From Variovorax sp. Root318D1 (GTDB taxonomy: Bacteria > Pseudomonadota > Gammaproteobacteria > Burkholderiales > Burkholderiaceae_C): a DNA stretch of 64,000 nucleotides. The position numbers were made by a program, and so were the translations under genes. Under the pieces are notes generated by a model. It was not told the origin of the DNA, searched no databases, and worked only from the letters and a program-made list of their open reading frames with translations. The stretch lies in the NCBI RefSeq assembly GCF_001424835.1, contig NZ_LMCQ01000023.1, positions 311,688 to 375,687 of the forward strand. Reading direction: 5' to 3'. This document shows, piece after piece, positions 8,683-21,875 of the stretch. Numbering within the stretch: the first letter of the stretch is position 1; every line of letters starts with the position of its first letter.

Positions 8683-9677
8683 GCGGCGGGGCCGCGCGCC
8701 GCGGCGCCTGGCTGGCCTGGATCGTCCAGGCGCTGCTGGTACTGGCCGTGGTGGCCGGTGCCTTCTGGGTGGTGCACCATGCGCTCGACGTGCTGCGTGC
8801 GCGCGGCGTTCGTTCGGGCTTCGACTTTCTGACCGAGCCCGCGGGCTTCTCGATCAGCGAAGGCTGGCTCGACTTCGATGCCAGCCAGCCGTTCTGGCGC
8901 GCCTTCGTGGCGGGCCTGATCAACACGGTGCGCGCCTCGGTGCCAGCCGCCATTTTTTCGGTCGTGCTCGGCACCTTGATCGGCATTGGCCGGCTCGCGC
9001 CGCATGTGCTGCTGCGCGGCATCTGCACCGCATACGTCGAACTGCTGCGCAACGTGCCGTTGCTGGTGCAGTTGCTGATGCTGGCTTTTGCCATGGCCAA
9101 CCTGTTGCCCGACCCGACCGAGCCCGTGCGCCTGCTCCCCGGTGTGTGGCTCAGCAAGGGCGGGCTCAGCGTGCCCTGGCCCGTGTCGGGCGAGGGCGGC
9201 TGGTGGCCCACGCACTTCGAATGGCCCGAGAGGGGCGACTTCGGCGTGAGCGGCGGCGCGGCGCTGAGTCCGGAGTACGTGACCATCGTCGCAGGGCTGT
9301 CCTTCTACTCCGCGGCTTTCGTGGCGGAGATCGTGCGCGCCGGCATCCTGTCGGTGTCGCAGGGACAGGTGCTGGCCGGGCAGGCGCTGGGCCTGACGTC
9401 GGTGCAGCAGCTTCGAATCGTGATCCTGCCGCAGGCGCTGCGGGTGATCGTGCCGTCGCTCACCAACCAGCTGCTGAGCCTCGTCAAGAATTCGTCGCTC
9501 GCGGTGGCCGTGGGCTATCCGGAACTGGTGTCGGTGGCCAACACCACCATCGGCTCGAACGGCCGGGCCTTCGAGTGCATCGCGATCATCATGGCTGTCT
9601 ACCTGCTGCTGTCGCTGCTGATTTCCTTCGTCATGAACCGCTACAACGCACGCGTCGCCCTCAGAGGCTGGCGATGA
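8679..9677 (+). CDS. aapQ: General L-amino acid ABC transporter permease AapQ
   Basis: This 332-residue inner-membrane permease is one half of the translocation channel for the AapJ receptor. Hydrophobic helices occur at residues ~12-34, ~85-110, ~112-140, ~205-235 and ~295-325. The long periplasmic insertion (about 145-200) between helices is characteristic of AapQ/BztB. The EAA loop that contacts the ATPase is visible as GQALGLTSVQQLRIVILPQALR. It overlaps aapJ and aapM by 4 nt each, so the three genes are translationally coupled. Confidence 0.93.
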   Translation: MSGGAARRGAWLAWIVQALLVLAVVAGAFWVVHHALDVLRARGVRSGFDFLTEPAGFSISEGWLDFDASQPFWRAFVAGLINTVRASVPAAIFSVVLGTLIGIGRLAPHVLLRGICTAYVELLRNVPLLVQLLMLAFAMANLLPDPTEPVRLLPGVWLSKGGLSVPWPVSGEGGWWPTHFEWPERGDFGVSGGAALSPEYVTIVAGLSFYSAAFVAEIVRAGILSVSQGQVLAGQALGLTSVQQLRIVILPQALRVIVPSLTNQLLSLVKNSSLAVAVGYPELVSVANTTIGSNGRAFECIAIIMAVYLLLSLLISFVMNRYNARVALRGWR

Positions 9678-10732
9678 GAAACGTCGCGCAAGGGCCCATC
9701 GCCTGGCGCAGCGAGCTCTGGGGTTCGCCGCTGCGCGCATTGGCCACCGTGGCGTTGATCGCGCTGCTCGCGTGGGTCGGGTTCCACATTTTCGAATGGG
9801 GCGTGGTGCACGCGGTGTTCCGGCCCGATGCCGAAGCCTGCCGCGCGGTGCAGCACGGCGCTTGCTGGGGCGTGGTGGCCGAGAAATGGCGGCCGATGCT
9901 GTTCGGCCGCTTCCCCTATGAAGAGCAATGGCGCCCGGCCATTGCGGTGGTCGTGCTGTCGGCCGTCACGATGCTGAGCGCCTGGCCGCGCAGCTGGCGC
10001 TGGTGGCTGCTGCCGCTCTGGGCGGTGGCGCTGCTGCTCTTCGTGCTGCTGATGCGCGGCGGCGTGCTCGGCCTCCACGCCGTGCCGACGAGCCGCTGGG
10101 GCGGACTGCCGCTCACCATCGGCCTTGCGGTGGTGGGACTGGCGCTGGCTTTTCCGCTGGCACTGCTGCTGGCGCTCGGGCGCCGCTCGGGATGGCCGGT
10201 GGTCCGCACGCTGAGCGCCAGCTACATCGAGCTGGTGCGCGGCGTGCCGCTGATTTCGGTGCTGTTCATGGCCTCGTTCCTGCTGCCGCTGCTGTGGCCC
10301 GCTGGCTGGCAGCCCGACGTGCTGGTGCGCGTGCTCGCAGGCCTGGCGCTGTTCGTGGCGGCCTACCTGGCCGAGATCATCCGCGGCGGCCTGCAAGCCG
10401 TGCCGCGCGGGCAGACCGAGGTGGCGATGGCACTGGGCTTCGGACGTTGGCCCGTGCAGCGAGACATAGTTCTGCCGCAGGCGTTGCGGCTGGTGGTGCC
10501 CGCGCTGACCAACAACGTGGTCGGCACGTTGAAGGACACTTCGCTGGTCACGGTGGTCGGCCTGTTCGAGCTCACCGGCGCGCTGGGCCTCGCGCTCGGC
10601 GGCGACCCGGTCTGGCGGCCGTTCTATCTGGAGGGCTACCTCTTCATTGCGGCGGTGTACTGGGTGCTGTGCTTCGGACTCTCGCGCTACAGCGTGTGGC
10701 TGGAGCGAAGGCTGGCGAGCGCGCCGACCTAA
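9674..10732 (+). CDS. aapM: General L-amino acid ABC transporter permease AapM
   Basis: This 352-residue permease is the partner of AapQ. It has an N-terminal helix (ATVALIALLAWVGFHIF), a helix pair at about residues 95-130, and a conserved permease core with ALGLALAFPLALLLALGRRS and the EAA loop MALGFGRWPVQRDIVLPQALR. The ATG at 9674 overlaps the aapQ stop (ATGA). The open frame continues upstream inside aapQ, but that part is not coding. The gene expected next, the ATPase aapP, is absent: the next frame is on the opposite strand. Confidence 0.92.
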   Translation: MRNVAQGPIAWRSELWGSPLRALATVALIALLAWVGFHIFEWGVVHAVFRPDAEACRAVQHGACWGVVAEKWRPMLFGRFPYEEQWRPAIAVVVLSAVTMLSAWPRSWRWWLLPLWAVALLLFVLLMRGGVLGLHAVPTSRWGGLPLTIGLAVVGLALAFPLALLLALGRRSGWPVVRTLSASYIELVRGVPLISVLFMASFLLPLLWPAGWQPDVLVRVLAGLALFVAAYLAEIIRGGLQAVPRGQTEVAMALGFGRWPVQRDIVLPQALRLVVPALTNNVVGTLKDTSLVTVVGLFELTGALGLALGGDPVWRPFYLEGYLFIAAVYWVLCFGLSRYSVWLERRLASAPT

Positions 10733-10802
10733 GCGTGCTGCCTGCTGCGACCCAACAAGGCGCCGCACTGAACCCCGCGGGTTGTCGCCAGCTCGCTTGG
10801 GC

Positions 10803-11204
10803 TCAGGTCTTTCTGGATCGCGGCATCAGTTCGGCATAGCCGGTTGCTGGATCCTGCTCACGGGCGAAGCGCCACTCGGGCAACCAGGCGATCAGTATCT
10901 CGGCCGTGGTGCGCACCGTGCAGCCCGGCGTGACATGGCCACCCCGGACCTGGCCCGCACCGTCCGACACGCTGATGTGCAGATGGGATCCGTCCGGCGA
11001 GAGCGTGCCGGACAGCGTGAGTATTTCAAGATCACCTTGGAGCACCGAAGCGGTTTCCGCTCCGGCGTACCGTATGCACGCGCCACGGAGGCTGCCGATG
11101 CCGGAAACCACGAAGGCGGCTTCGGTGTCGTGGTGCTTCAGCGCCGCATCGAGCGCGGCGCGCAGGTCGTCGCCGGGGTTCAGGCGCAGCGCATGTGCTT
11201 GCAT
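10803..11204 (-). CDS. PPC (DUF296) domain protein
   Basis: This 133-residue protein is a single PPC/DUF296 domain. Supporting segments are the N-terminal LRLNPGDDLRAALDAAL, AAFVVSGIGSLRGACIRYAG and the C-terminal half HLHISVSDGAGQVRGGHVTPGC, which contains the GGHV glycine-histidine motif of the fold. In plants the domain sits next to AT-hooks in DNA-binding proteins. Bacterial stand-alone versions form trimers with no settled function. The gene is 24 nt downstream of pgm on the same strand and may be co-transcribed. Family assignment is good; function is unknown. Confidence 0.85.
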   Translation of the reverse strand: MQAHALRLNPGDDLRAALDAALKHHDTEAAFVVSGIGSLRGACIRYAGAETASVLQGDLEILTLSGTLSPDGSHLHISVSDGAGQVRGGHVTPGCTVRTTAEILIAWLPEWRFAREQDPATGYAELMPRSRKT

Positions 11205-11228
11205 GTCGGCGGTTTGTGCAGTCCGGCT

Positions 11229-12884
11229 TCAGCCCGCCGACAGCGCCTTGTCCACCAACTGCTGCGCCTCTTCGAGGATGCGCCCCAGGTGCTCCGCGCC
11301 CTTGAAGCTCTCGCCGTAGATCTTGTAGATGTTCTCGGTGCCCGAGGGGCGCGCGGCGAACCAACCGTTGGCTGTGACGACCTTCACACCGCCGATGGCC
11401 GCGCCGTTGCCGGGCGCATGGCTCAGCACGGCCTCGATCTTGTCGCCTGCCAACTCGGTCGAGCTGACTTGCTGCGGCGACAGATTCGACAGCTTCTTTT
11501 TTTGCTCGACGGTGGCCGCCGCATCGACGCGGTCGGACACAGGCTGGCCCAGCGCCTGCGTCAGGTCGGCGTAACGCTCGCCCGGGTCGCGCCCGGTGCG
11601 CGCGGCAATCTCGGCCGAGAGCAGTGCGGGCACGATGCCGTCCTTGTCCGTGGTCCATGCCGATCCGTCGAAACGCAGGAAGGTCGCACCCGCGCTTTCC
11701 TCTCCGCCAAAGCCCAGCGAGCCGTCCACCAGCCCATCGACGAACCACTTGAAGCCGACAGGCACCTCGTGGAGCTTGCGGCCGAGCCGGGCGGTGACGC
11801 GGTCGATCATCTGGCTGCTCACCACCGTTTTGCCCACGGCCGCTTGCGCCGGCCACTGCGGACGGTGCGTGAAGAGGTAGTCGATCATCACCGCGAGATA
11901 GCTGTTCGGCTGCATCAGGCCCGCGCTGCGCGCGACCACGCCATGGCGGTCGTGGTCGGTGTCGCAGGCAAAGGCGATGCCGAAGCGGTCTTTCAGCGCA
12001 ATCAGCTTGTGCATTGCGTCGGGAGAGGACGGGTCCATGCGGATGCGGCCGTCCCAGTCGAGCGACATGAAGCGGAAGGTTGGGTCGACCTCCTGGCTCA
12101 GTACTTCGAGGCGCTTGAGCTTGTAGCGCTCGGCAATGGCGGGCCAGTAGTGCACGCCGGCGCCGCCCAGCGGATCGACGCCCAGATCGATCTCCACACC
12201 GCGAATCGCGTCCATGTCGAGCACCTGCGCGAGGTCTTCGATGTAGGTGTTCAGGTAGTCGTGCCGGTGCGTGGTCGAAGCGCGCAAGGCCTGTGCGAGC
12301 GGCAGGCGCTTCACTCCTTCGAGTCCGCTCGCCAGCATCTTGTTGGCGGCTGCCTCGACCGCGGAGGTGATGTCGGTGCCCGCCGGACCGCCGTTGGGCG
12401 GGTTGTATTTGAAGCCGCCGCTTTCGGGCGGATTGTGCGAGGGCGTGATCACGATGCCGTCGGCCAGCCCCGTCGTGCGTCCGCGGTTGTAGACCAGGAT
12501 GGCATGAGAGACAGCCGGCGTGGGCGTGTACTCGTCGTCCTTCGAGAGCATCAGTTCGATGCCGTTGGCCGCGAGCACTTCCACCGCGCTGTTGAATGCC
12601 GGCGTGGAGAGCGCATGCGTATCGATGCCGAGGAACAGCGGGCCGTCGATCCCCTTCTGGCGCCGATGGTCGGCAATCGCCTGGCTCATCGCCAGCACAT
12701 GCCATTCGTTGAATGCGTTGTCGAAAGAGGAGCCGCGATGCCCCGAGGTTCCAAAGGCCACGCGCTGCGCGGCGACCGAGGGATCGGGCCGGCCCGCGTA
12801 ATAGGCCGAGACAAGGCGCGGAACGTTGACCAGCAGGTCCAGCGGTGCGGGCTGGCCTGCGAGGGGATTGGTTTTTTGGCTCAT
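11229..12884 (-). CDS. pgm: Phosphoglucomutase (alpha-D-glucose phosphate-specific)
   Basis: This 551-residue enzyme interconverts glucose 1-phosphate and glucose 6-phosphate, linking glycolysis to glycogen and envelope sugar synthesis. The phosphoserine loop VITPSHNPPESGG places the catalytic Ser at residue 149. The metal loop is CDTDHDRHG, the sugar-binding loop is GGEESAGATF, and the phosphate loop near the C-terminus is ARPSGTENIYKIY. The N-terminal FGTSGHRG motif is also present. Length matches the E. coli-type Pgm (about 546 residues). It is upstream of the PPC-domain gene and separated from glnD by 84 nt on the same strand. Confidence 0.96.
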   Translation of the reverse strand: MSQKTNPLAGQPAPLDLLVNVPRLVSAYYAGRPDPSVAAQRVAFGTSGHRGSSFDNAFNEWHVLAMSQAIADHRRQKGIDGPLFLGIDTHALSTPAFNSAVEVLAANGIELMLSKDDEYTPTPAVSHAILVYNRGRTTGLADGIVITPSHNPPESGGFKYNPPNGGPAGTDITSAVEAAANKMLASGLEGVKRLPLAQALRASTTHRHDYLNTYIEDLAQVLDMDAIRGVEIDLGVDPLGGAGVHYWPAIAERYKLKRLEVLSQEVDPTFRFMSLDWDGRIRMDPSSPDAMHKLIALKDRFGIAFACDTDHDRHGVVARSAGLMQPNSYLAVMIDYLFTHRPQWPAQAAVGKTVVSSQMIDRVTARLGRKLHEVPVGFKWFVDGLVDGSLGFGGEESAGATFLRFDGSAWTTDKDGIVPALLSAEIAARTGRDPGERYADLTQALGQPVSDRVDAAATVEQKKKLSNLSPQQVSSTELAGDKIEAVLSHAPGNGAAIGGVKVVTANGWFAARPSGTENIYKIYGESFKGAEHLGRILEEAQQLVDKALSAG

Positions 12885-12968
12885 GTCGAGTGTTGCCGTT
12901 CGAGTGGAATCAAGTCGGCAACATCATGCCGCAGGATGCGCCTGCGGATGAAACAAGCGGAAAGCGCC

Positions 12969-15575
12969 CTAAGAAGCCAGCGCTTCCATCAGCTCGGTCT
13001 CGATCGCCAGCTGCGTCTTCTGGCCCTGCAGTTCCGGTCCGCTGATCAGGAAGGTGTCTTCCACGCGCTCGCCCAGGGTCGTGATCTTGGCGAGCTGCAG
13101 GTTCAGGTGATGCCGTGCGAGCACGCGCGCCACCGAATACAAAAGCCCCGCGCGGTCGCTGGCCGAAATGTTGAGCAGCCAGCGCTGCGCCTTGTCGTCG
13201 GGCAAGAGGCTGATGCGCGGCTTGATCGGGAAACTGCGCACGCGGCGCGACACGCGTCCCACGCTGGGTGCGGGAAGGGGGCCGGCTTCGGTCAGCGTCT
13301 GTGCGAGGCCCGACTCGACCATGCTGATGAGGTCGCGGTAGTGATCGGGCTGGAAAGTAGTTACCACCTGGAAGGTGTCGAGCGCGTAGCCGTTGCTCGT
13401 GGTGTGTACTTTCGCGTCAAGAATGTTGAACGACGACTGGTCGAAATAGCCACAGATGCGCGCGAACAGGTCGGGTTGGTCGGGCGTATAGACCACCACC
13501 TGCAGGCCTTCGCCCACCGGCGAAAGATGGGCCCGCACGACCGGCGCCGCCTTGGGATCGACGGGCACGTTGGGCGGCGGCACGAAGCGTGATAGCTGCT
13601 TGGCATGCCAGGCGATCTCGGTGGCGTCGTGGCGCATGAAATAGCCCACGTCGAGCGTGTCCCACAGCGCCTTGTGGGCCTCGAAGCGCTGGGCGTGCAG
13701 CGCCAGCTGCACCAGCGCTTCGCGCTTGCGCAATTCCACCTCGGCGTCGGGGTCGGGCATGCGCCCGCCGAGCGCGCGCAGGGTGTAGCGGTACAGGTCT
13801 TCGAGCAGCTTGCCCTTCCAGGCATTCCATACGCGCGGCGACGTGCCGCGGATGTCGGCCACCGTCAGCAGGTAGAGCGCCGTGAGGTAGCGCTCGTTGC
13901 CCACGCGCTTGGCGAAGGCGCCGATCACCTCGGGGTCGCTCAGGTCCTGCTTCTGCGCCACCTGGCTCATCACCAGGTGTTCGGCAACGAGGAATTCGAT
14001 CAGTCTCGCATCTTCGCGCGCAATGCCGTGCTGCTTGCAGAAGCGCTGCACATCGCGCGCGCCGAGCGTGGAATGGTCGCCGCCGCGGCCCTTGGCAATG
14101 TCGTGGAAGAGCGCGGCCACGTAGAGGATCCACGGTTTGTCCCAGCCGGCCGCGAGCTGCGAGCAGAACGGATATTCGTGCGCGTGCTCGGCAATGAAGA
14201 AGCGCCGCACGTTGCGCAGCACCATCAAGATGTGCTGGTCCACCGTATAGACGTGGAACAGGTCGTGCTGCATCTGACCCACGATGCTGCGGAACACCCG
14301 CAGGTAGCGCCCCAGCACCGAGGTCTGGTTCATGAGCCTGAACGCATGCGTGATGCCGTAGGGCTGCAGCAGGATGCGCATGAAGGTCTCGTGGTTGACC
14401 GGATCGTTGCGGAACTTGCTGTCCATCACATGGCGCGCGTTGTAGAGCGCGCGCAGCGTGCGAGCCGAGAGCCCCTGCACGCCGATGGTCTTCTGATACA
14501 GAAGAAAGGTCTCGAGAATGGCGTGCGGCTCGCGCTCGTAGAGATCGTCGCTCGCAATCTCGATCAGGCCGGCGCGTTCGAAGAAGCGCTCGTTGATCGG
14601 CGTGTGCTGCTCGTCCACGGGCTGCAGCCGCTCCGCGATGTTGAGCAGCAGGATCTGGTTGAGCTGCGAAACCGCCTTGGCCGCCCAGTAGTAGCGCCGC
14701 ATCAGCGCCTCGCTCGACTTGCGCTGCGATTCGCCTTCATAGCCGAAGCTCGCGGCCACCGCTGTCTGCAGGTCGAACACCAGGCGGTCTTCGCGCCGCT
14801 TGGCAATCACGTGCAGGCGCGCGCGGATCAGCGAGAGCAGGGCCTCGTTGCGCTTGATCTGCTGCGCCTCGAAGGAGGTTGCCAGGCCGTTCTTGGCCAG
14901 GTCATCCCAGCGGTTGCCGAAGCCTGCGGCCTTGGTCATCCAGAGAATGGTCTGCAGGTCGCGCAGGCCGCCGGGCGATTCCTTGCAGTTGGGCTCCAGC
15001 GCGTAGGGCGTGCTGTCGTACTTCTGGTGGCGGTGCCGCATTTCCTGCGACTTGGCGACGAAGAACGCCTGCGGATCGATGGCCCGTGCAAAGCGCCTGC
15101 GGAACGCGACGAACAGCTTCTTGTTGCCCGCGACCAGCCGCGATTCGAGCAGCGAGGTCTGGACCGTGACGTCTTTCTCGGCCTCGGCCAGGCACTCTTC
15201 GACTGTGCGCACGCTGGAGCCGATTTCGAGCCCGGCATCCCAGCAGTGGCCGATGAAGGTCTCGATGCGGGCCGGATCGATCTCGCTGGCGTGGCCCTCG
15301 GGCGGCAGCAGCAGCAGCACGTCGACGTCGGAATACGGAAACAGCTCGCCGCGGCCGAAGCCGCCCACGGCCGCCAGCGTGAGCGAGTCGCCGAAGTCGG
15401 CTTCGCGCCAGAGCGTGCACAGCGTCTGGTCGGCCAGGGCCGACAGCTGGCGCAGCACGGCGTGCACGCTGCGCGTGGGCGCGCGCGCAAAGCGCAGGGT
15501 GTCGAACAGCGCCAGCTTCTTCGCGCGATAGGCTTCGCGCAGCGTGGCAACGTCGGTCTTGGCTGGTTCGATCAC
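12969..15575 (-). CDS. glnD: Bifunctional uridylyltransferase/uridylyl-removing enzyme GlnD
   Basis: This protein senses glutamine and adds or removes UMP on PII proteins, controlling nitrogen assimilation. The nucleotidyltransferase site GGFGRGELFPYSDVDVLLL lies near residue 90. The HD hydrolase site HDIAKGRGGDHS is in the central region, and two C-terminal ACT domains follow (YTPDQPDLFARICGYFD and SASDRAGLLYSVARVLA). The frame is open to 15758, but that would overlap the 3' end of map by about 150 nt with unrelated sequence. I chose the GTG at 15575 (VIEPAKTDVATLREAY), giving 868 residues against about 890 in E. coli. No clear Shine-Dalgarno is visible, so the start is uncertain. It probably follows map in one transcript (34-nt gap). 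Confidence 0.93.
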   Translation of the reverse strand: MIEPAKTDVATLREAYRAKKLALFDTLRFARAPTRSVHAVLRQLSALADQTLCTLWREADFGDSLTLAAVGGFGRGELFPYSDVDVLLLLPPEGHASEIDPARIETFIGHCWDAGLEIGSSVRTVEECLAEAEKDVTVQTSLLESRLVAGNKKLFVAFRRRFARAIDPQAFFVAKSQEMRHRHQKYDSTPYALEPNCKESPGGLRDLQTILWMTKAAGFGNRWDDLAKNGLATSFEAQQIKRNEALLSLIRARLHVIAKRREDRLVFDLQTAVAASFGYEGESQRKSSEALMRRYYWAAKAVSQLNQILLLNIAERLQPVDEQHTPINERFFERAGLIEIASDDLYEREPHAILETFLLYQKTIGVQGLSARTLRALYNARHVMDSKFRNDPVNHETFMRILLQPYGITHAFRLMNQTSVLGRYLRVFRSIVGQMQHDLFHVYTVDQHILMVLRNVRRFFIAEHAHEYPFCSQLAAGWDKPWILYVAALFHDIAKGRGGDHSTLGARDVQRFCKQHGIAREDARLIEFLVAEHLVMSQVAQKQDLSDPEVIGAFAKRVGNERYLTALYLLTVADIRGTSPRVWNAWKGKLLEDLYRYTLRALGGRMPDPDAEVELRKREALVQLALHAQRFEAHKALWDTLDVGYFMRHDATEIAWHAKQLSRFVPPPNVPVDPKAAPVVRAHLSPVGEGLQVVVYTPDQPDLFARICGYFDQSSFNILDAKVHTTSNGYALDTFQVVTTFQPDHYRDLISMVESGLAQTLTEAGPLPAPSVGRVSRRVRSFPIKPRISLLPDDKAQRWLLNISASDRAGLLYSVARVLARHHLNLQLAKITTLGERVEDTFLISGPELQGQKTQLAIETELMEALAS

Positions 15576-15609
15576 GGCTTTGTCCGGGGCCGTGCGCCGC
15601 TCGCGCGGC

Positions 15610-16434
15610 TCACGTTTTCGTGGAAGTGACGAACGAGGGCAGGGGTGGGCTGCCTTCGGACAGCGTGAGCACCTCGTAGCCTGTTTCGGTGACAAGCACC
15701 GTGTGTTCCCATTGCGCCGAGAGCGAATGGTCGCGGGTGACGATGGTCCAGCCGTCATACTGGCCGCCCCTGAAGTCTTCCTTCACCTCGCGCTTGCCGG
15801 CATTGATCATCGGCTCGATGGTAAAGATCATGCCAGGCTTGAGTTCTTCGAGCGTGCCCGGGCGGCCGTAGTGCAGCACCTGCGGCTCTTCATGGAAGCG
15901 CTGGCCCACGCCGTGGCCGCAAAACTCGCGCACCACCGAAAAGCCCTGGCCCTCGGCGAACTTCTGGATCGCGTAGCCCACGTCGCCCAGGTGCGCGCCC
16001 GGGCGCACCTGCATGATGCCGTGCCACATGGCTTCGAAGGTGATGTGGCACAGGCGCTTGGCGGCAATGGACGCGTCGCCGATGACGTACATGCGGCTGT
16101 TGTCGCCGAACCAGCCGTCCTTGATGACGGTCACGTCGACGTTCATGATGTCGCCCTTCTTCAAGGGCTTGTCGTTCGGAATGCCGTGGCACACCACGTG
16201 GTTGACCGAGGTGCAGAGCGACTTCGGGAAAGGCACGCTGCTGGCGCCCATGTAGCCCACCGTGGCCGAGGTCGTGCCCTGCTTGACCATGTATTCGGCG
16301 GCCAGGCGGTCGACGTCGTTCGTTGTGATGCCGGGCTTGATGAGGGGGGTGAGGTAGTCCAGCACCTCGGAAGCCAGGCGGCAAGCGACCCGCATGGCTT
16401 CGATGCCTGCGGCGTCTTTGTAGGTAATGCTCAT
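15610..16434 (-). CDS. map: Methionine aminopeptidase, type I
   Basis: This 274-residue dinuclear metalloprotease removes the N-terminal methionine from nascent proteins after deformylation. The expected ligands are all visible: D100 and D111 (NVDVTVIKDGWFGDNSRMY), H174 (CGHGVGQRFHEEP), E207 (FTIEPMI) and E243 (QWEHTVLVTE), with substrate-site H83 and H181. The N-terminus SITYKDAAGIEAMRVACRLA is typical. In many proteobacteria map lies next to rpsB-tsf; here it precedes glnD and is divergent from purL. Confidence 0.97.
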   Translation of the reverse strand: MSITYKDAAGIEAMRVACRLASEVLDYLTPLIKPGITTNDVDRLAAEYMVKQGTTSATVGYMGASSVPFPKSLCTSVNHVVCHGIPNDKPLKKGDIMNVDVTVIKDGWFGDNSRMYVIGDASIAAKRLCHITFEAMWHGIMQVRPGAHLGDVGYAIQKFAEGQGFSVVREFCGHGVGQRFHEEPQVLHYGRPGTLEELKPGMIFTIEPMINAGKREVKEDFRGGQYDGWTIVTRDHSLSAQWEHTVLVTETGYEVLTLSEGSPPLPSFVTSTKT

Positions 16435-16471
16435 CCCGGAATTATCCCATTCAGCAAGCTAAAATTCCGGG
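16435..16471. promoter_or_regulatory. Inverted repeat and candidate promoter between map and purL
   Basis: The 9-bp arms CCCGGAATT (16435-16443) and AATTCCGGG (16463-16471) flank a 19-nt spacer directly upstream of map. On the plus strand TAAAAT (16460-16465) resembles a -10 box for purL. On the minus strand GATAAT (16446-16441) could serve map. No convincing -35 boxes are seen. The symmetry suggests a shared divergent control region, but it could be fortuitous. Confidence 0.4.
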
Positions 16472-16550
16472 TTAACGCGGATGACCCCAGTCAGCGGCCA
16501 TCCGCCTCGATTCTTTGATTCCCAACGCGGCCCCAAGGCCCCCTTCGACC

Positions 16551-20582
<4,032 letters not shown>

Positions 20583-20612
20583 TCGACGCAAGCCCGCCAC
20601 GCGGCGGGCAAC

Positions 20613-20640
20613 AAAAAAGCGGCCCGCGGGCCGCTTTTTT
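20613..20640. terminator. Bidirectional Rho-independent terminator of purL and the PPIase gene
   Basis: This is a fully symmetrical element: AAAAAA, then the GCGGCCCGCGGGCCGC stem, then TTTTTT, lying between two convergent genes. It has a U-tract on either strand, so it can end transcription from both sides. It is the strongest terminator in the window. Confidence 0.92.
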
Positions 20641-20664
20641 CATGGGGCTGCAAGGCTCCCGGTC

Positions 20665-21450
20665 TTACTCGACCTTTGCCTTGGCGCGCAGTTCTTCCTG
20701 GTACTTCTGCAGGCGCTGCTGCTGCAACTGCTGCGTGATCTGCGGCTTCACTTCTTCCAGCTTGGGAAGCTGCGCCTGGCGGATGTCGTCGACGCGAATG
20801 ATGTGATAACCGAACTGCGTCTTGATTGGCGCAGGGGTGGTTTCGCCCTTCTTGAGCTTGATCATCGCTTCCGAGAACTCGGGCACGAAGCTCGCGGGGT
20901 TGGCCCAATCGAGGTCGCCGCCGTTGGCGCCCGATCCCGGGTCCTTGCTCTGCTTCTTGGCGATGTCCTCGAACTTGGCGCCCTTCTTCAGGTCGGCCAT
21001 GATCTTCTTGGCCTGGTCTTCGGTTTCGACCAGGATGTGGCGGGCCTTGTATTCCTTGCCGCCGTTGGCCGCCACGAACTTGTCGTACTCGGCCTTCACG
21101 TCGGCGTCCGAGACCGGGCTGGTCTTGCGGTAGTTCTCGAACAGCGCGCGGATCAGGATGGCCTGGCGGGCGAGCTCGAGCTGGTTCTTGAAGTCTTCAG
21201 TGGCATCGAGTCCCTGTTTCTGCGCTTCTTGCATGAACACTTCGCGCGCGACGACTTCCTCGCGCAGTTGGCCCTGCATTTCCGGAGTGACCGGACGGCC
21301 GGCGGCCGCCAACTGCTGGGCCAGCACCTCCATGCGCGCCTTGGGCACGGGCTTGCCGTTGACGATGGCGGCGTTCTGCGCCATGGCCGCCACAGGAATC
21401 GCACCGAGCAGCGCTGCGGCCGCAACGGCCTGCAAGATTTGTTTTTTCAT
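20665..21450 (-). CDS. Periplasmic parvulin-type peptidyl-prolyl cis-trans isomerase
   Basis: This 261-residue exported foldase has a signal peptide at residues 1-24 (MKKQILQAVAAAALLG...AMAQ), then a SurA/PrsA-like helical N-domain. A parvulin domain starts near residue 133 with ARHILVETEDQAKKI and includes NGGDLDWANPASFVPEF and TQFGYHIIRVDD. It assists proline isomerisation of envelope proteins. The open frame extends upstream to 21576, but the ATG at 21450 begins the signal peptide. It lies downstream of yciB-bolA on the same strand, an arrangement usual in Burkholderiales. A bidirectional terminator follows it. Confidence 0.94.
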   Translation of the reverse strand: MKKQILQAVAAAALLGAIPVAAMAQNAAIVNGKPVPKARMEVLAQQLAAAGRPVTPEMQGQLREEVVAREVFMQEAQKQGLDATEDFKNQLELARQAILIRALFENYRKTSPVSDADVKAEYDKFVAANGGKEYKARHILVETEDQAKKIMADLKKGAKFEDIAKKQSKDPGSGANGGDLDWANPASFVPEFSEAMIKLKKGETTPAPIKTQFGYHIIRVDDIRQAQLPKLEEVKPQITQQLQQQRLQKYQEELRAKAKVE

Positions 21451-21593
21451 GGAATGAATATCAGGCTGGGGGAAATGCGCGTATGGGAAAAAGCGCGTGG
21501 AAAAAAGCGGATGAGACGACGGATCGAAGAAGAAGGGAGGGCGGGCCGCCGCGGCCATGTGGGCGGATGGCGGCATGCAACTGATCGAACGAC

Positions 21594-21875
21594 TCAGAGC
21601 ACCTCGATGGCAATGGCGTGCAGACCCTGCGCGATAAAAACTTGGAGGGCATCATACACAAGGCGATGTCGCGCCACCCGGGGCTTCCCTTCGAACAGTG
21701 GGGAAGCCACGCGAACCCGGAAATGCGTACCGCGACCCTCCGCGTTGGCGCCGGCATGGCCTGCATGGGCGCTGCTCTCGTCGATCACTTCCAGCACGGT
21801 GGGCTGGAGCGCTTCGCGCAGCGCTGCTTCGAGGTCGCGCGCCGTCGGCAAGGGGTGGTTCACTGCTGCGTTCAT
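21594..21875 (-). CDS. bolA: BolA family protein
   Basis: This 93-residue protein is of the BolA family, which acts with monothiol glutaredoxins in iron-sulfur trafficking and in stress and morphology responses. The pattern is LREALQPTVLEVIDESSAHAGH, then HFRVRVASPLFEGKPRVARHRLVYDALQ, then HAIAIEVL. The HFRV strand and the RHRLVYDAL helix are the family signature. The ATG at 21875 overlaps the yciB stop by 4 nt (ATGA), indicating coupled translation. The frame continues upstream inside yciB but is not coding there. Confidence 0.93.
   Translation of the reverse strand: MNAAVNHPLPTARDLEAALREALQPTVLEVIDESSAHAGHAGANAEGRGTHFRVRVASPLFEGKPRVARHRLVYDALQVFIAQGLHAIAIEVL

Noticed and set aside
10647..13592. 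A 981-codon plus-strand frame across the PPC, pgm and glnD region
   Set aside because: It is antisense to three well-identified genes and has low-complexity content. It was tested as a candidate for the missing aapP ATPase but has no Walker motifs.
15576..15758. N-terminal extension of glnD
   Set aside because: It would overlap map by about 150 nt and reads PSSPATIRSRRNG-type text without family similarity; the GTG at 15575 is preferred.
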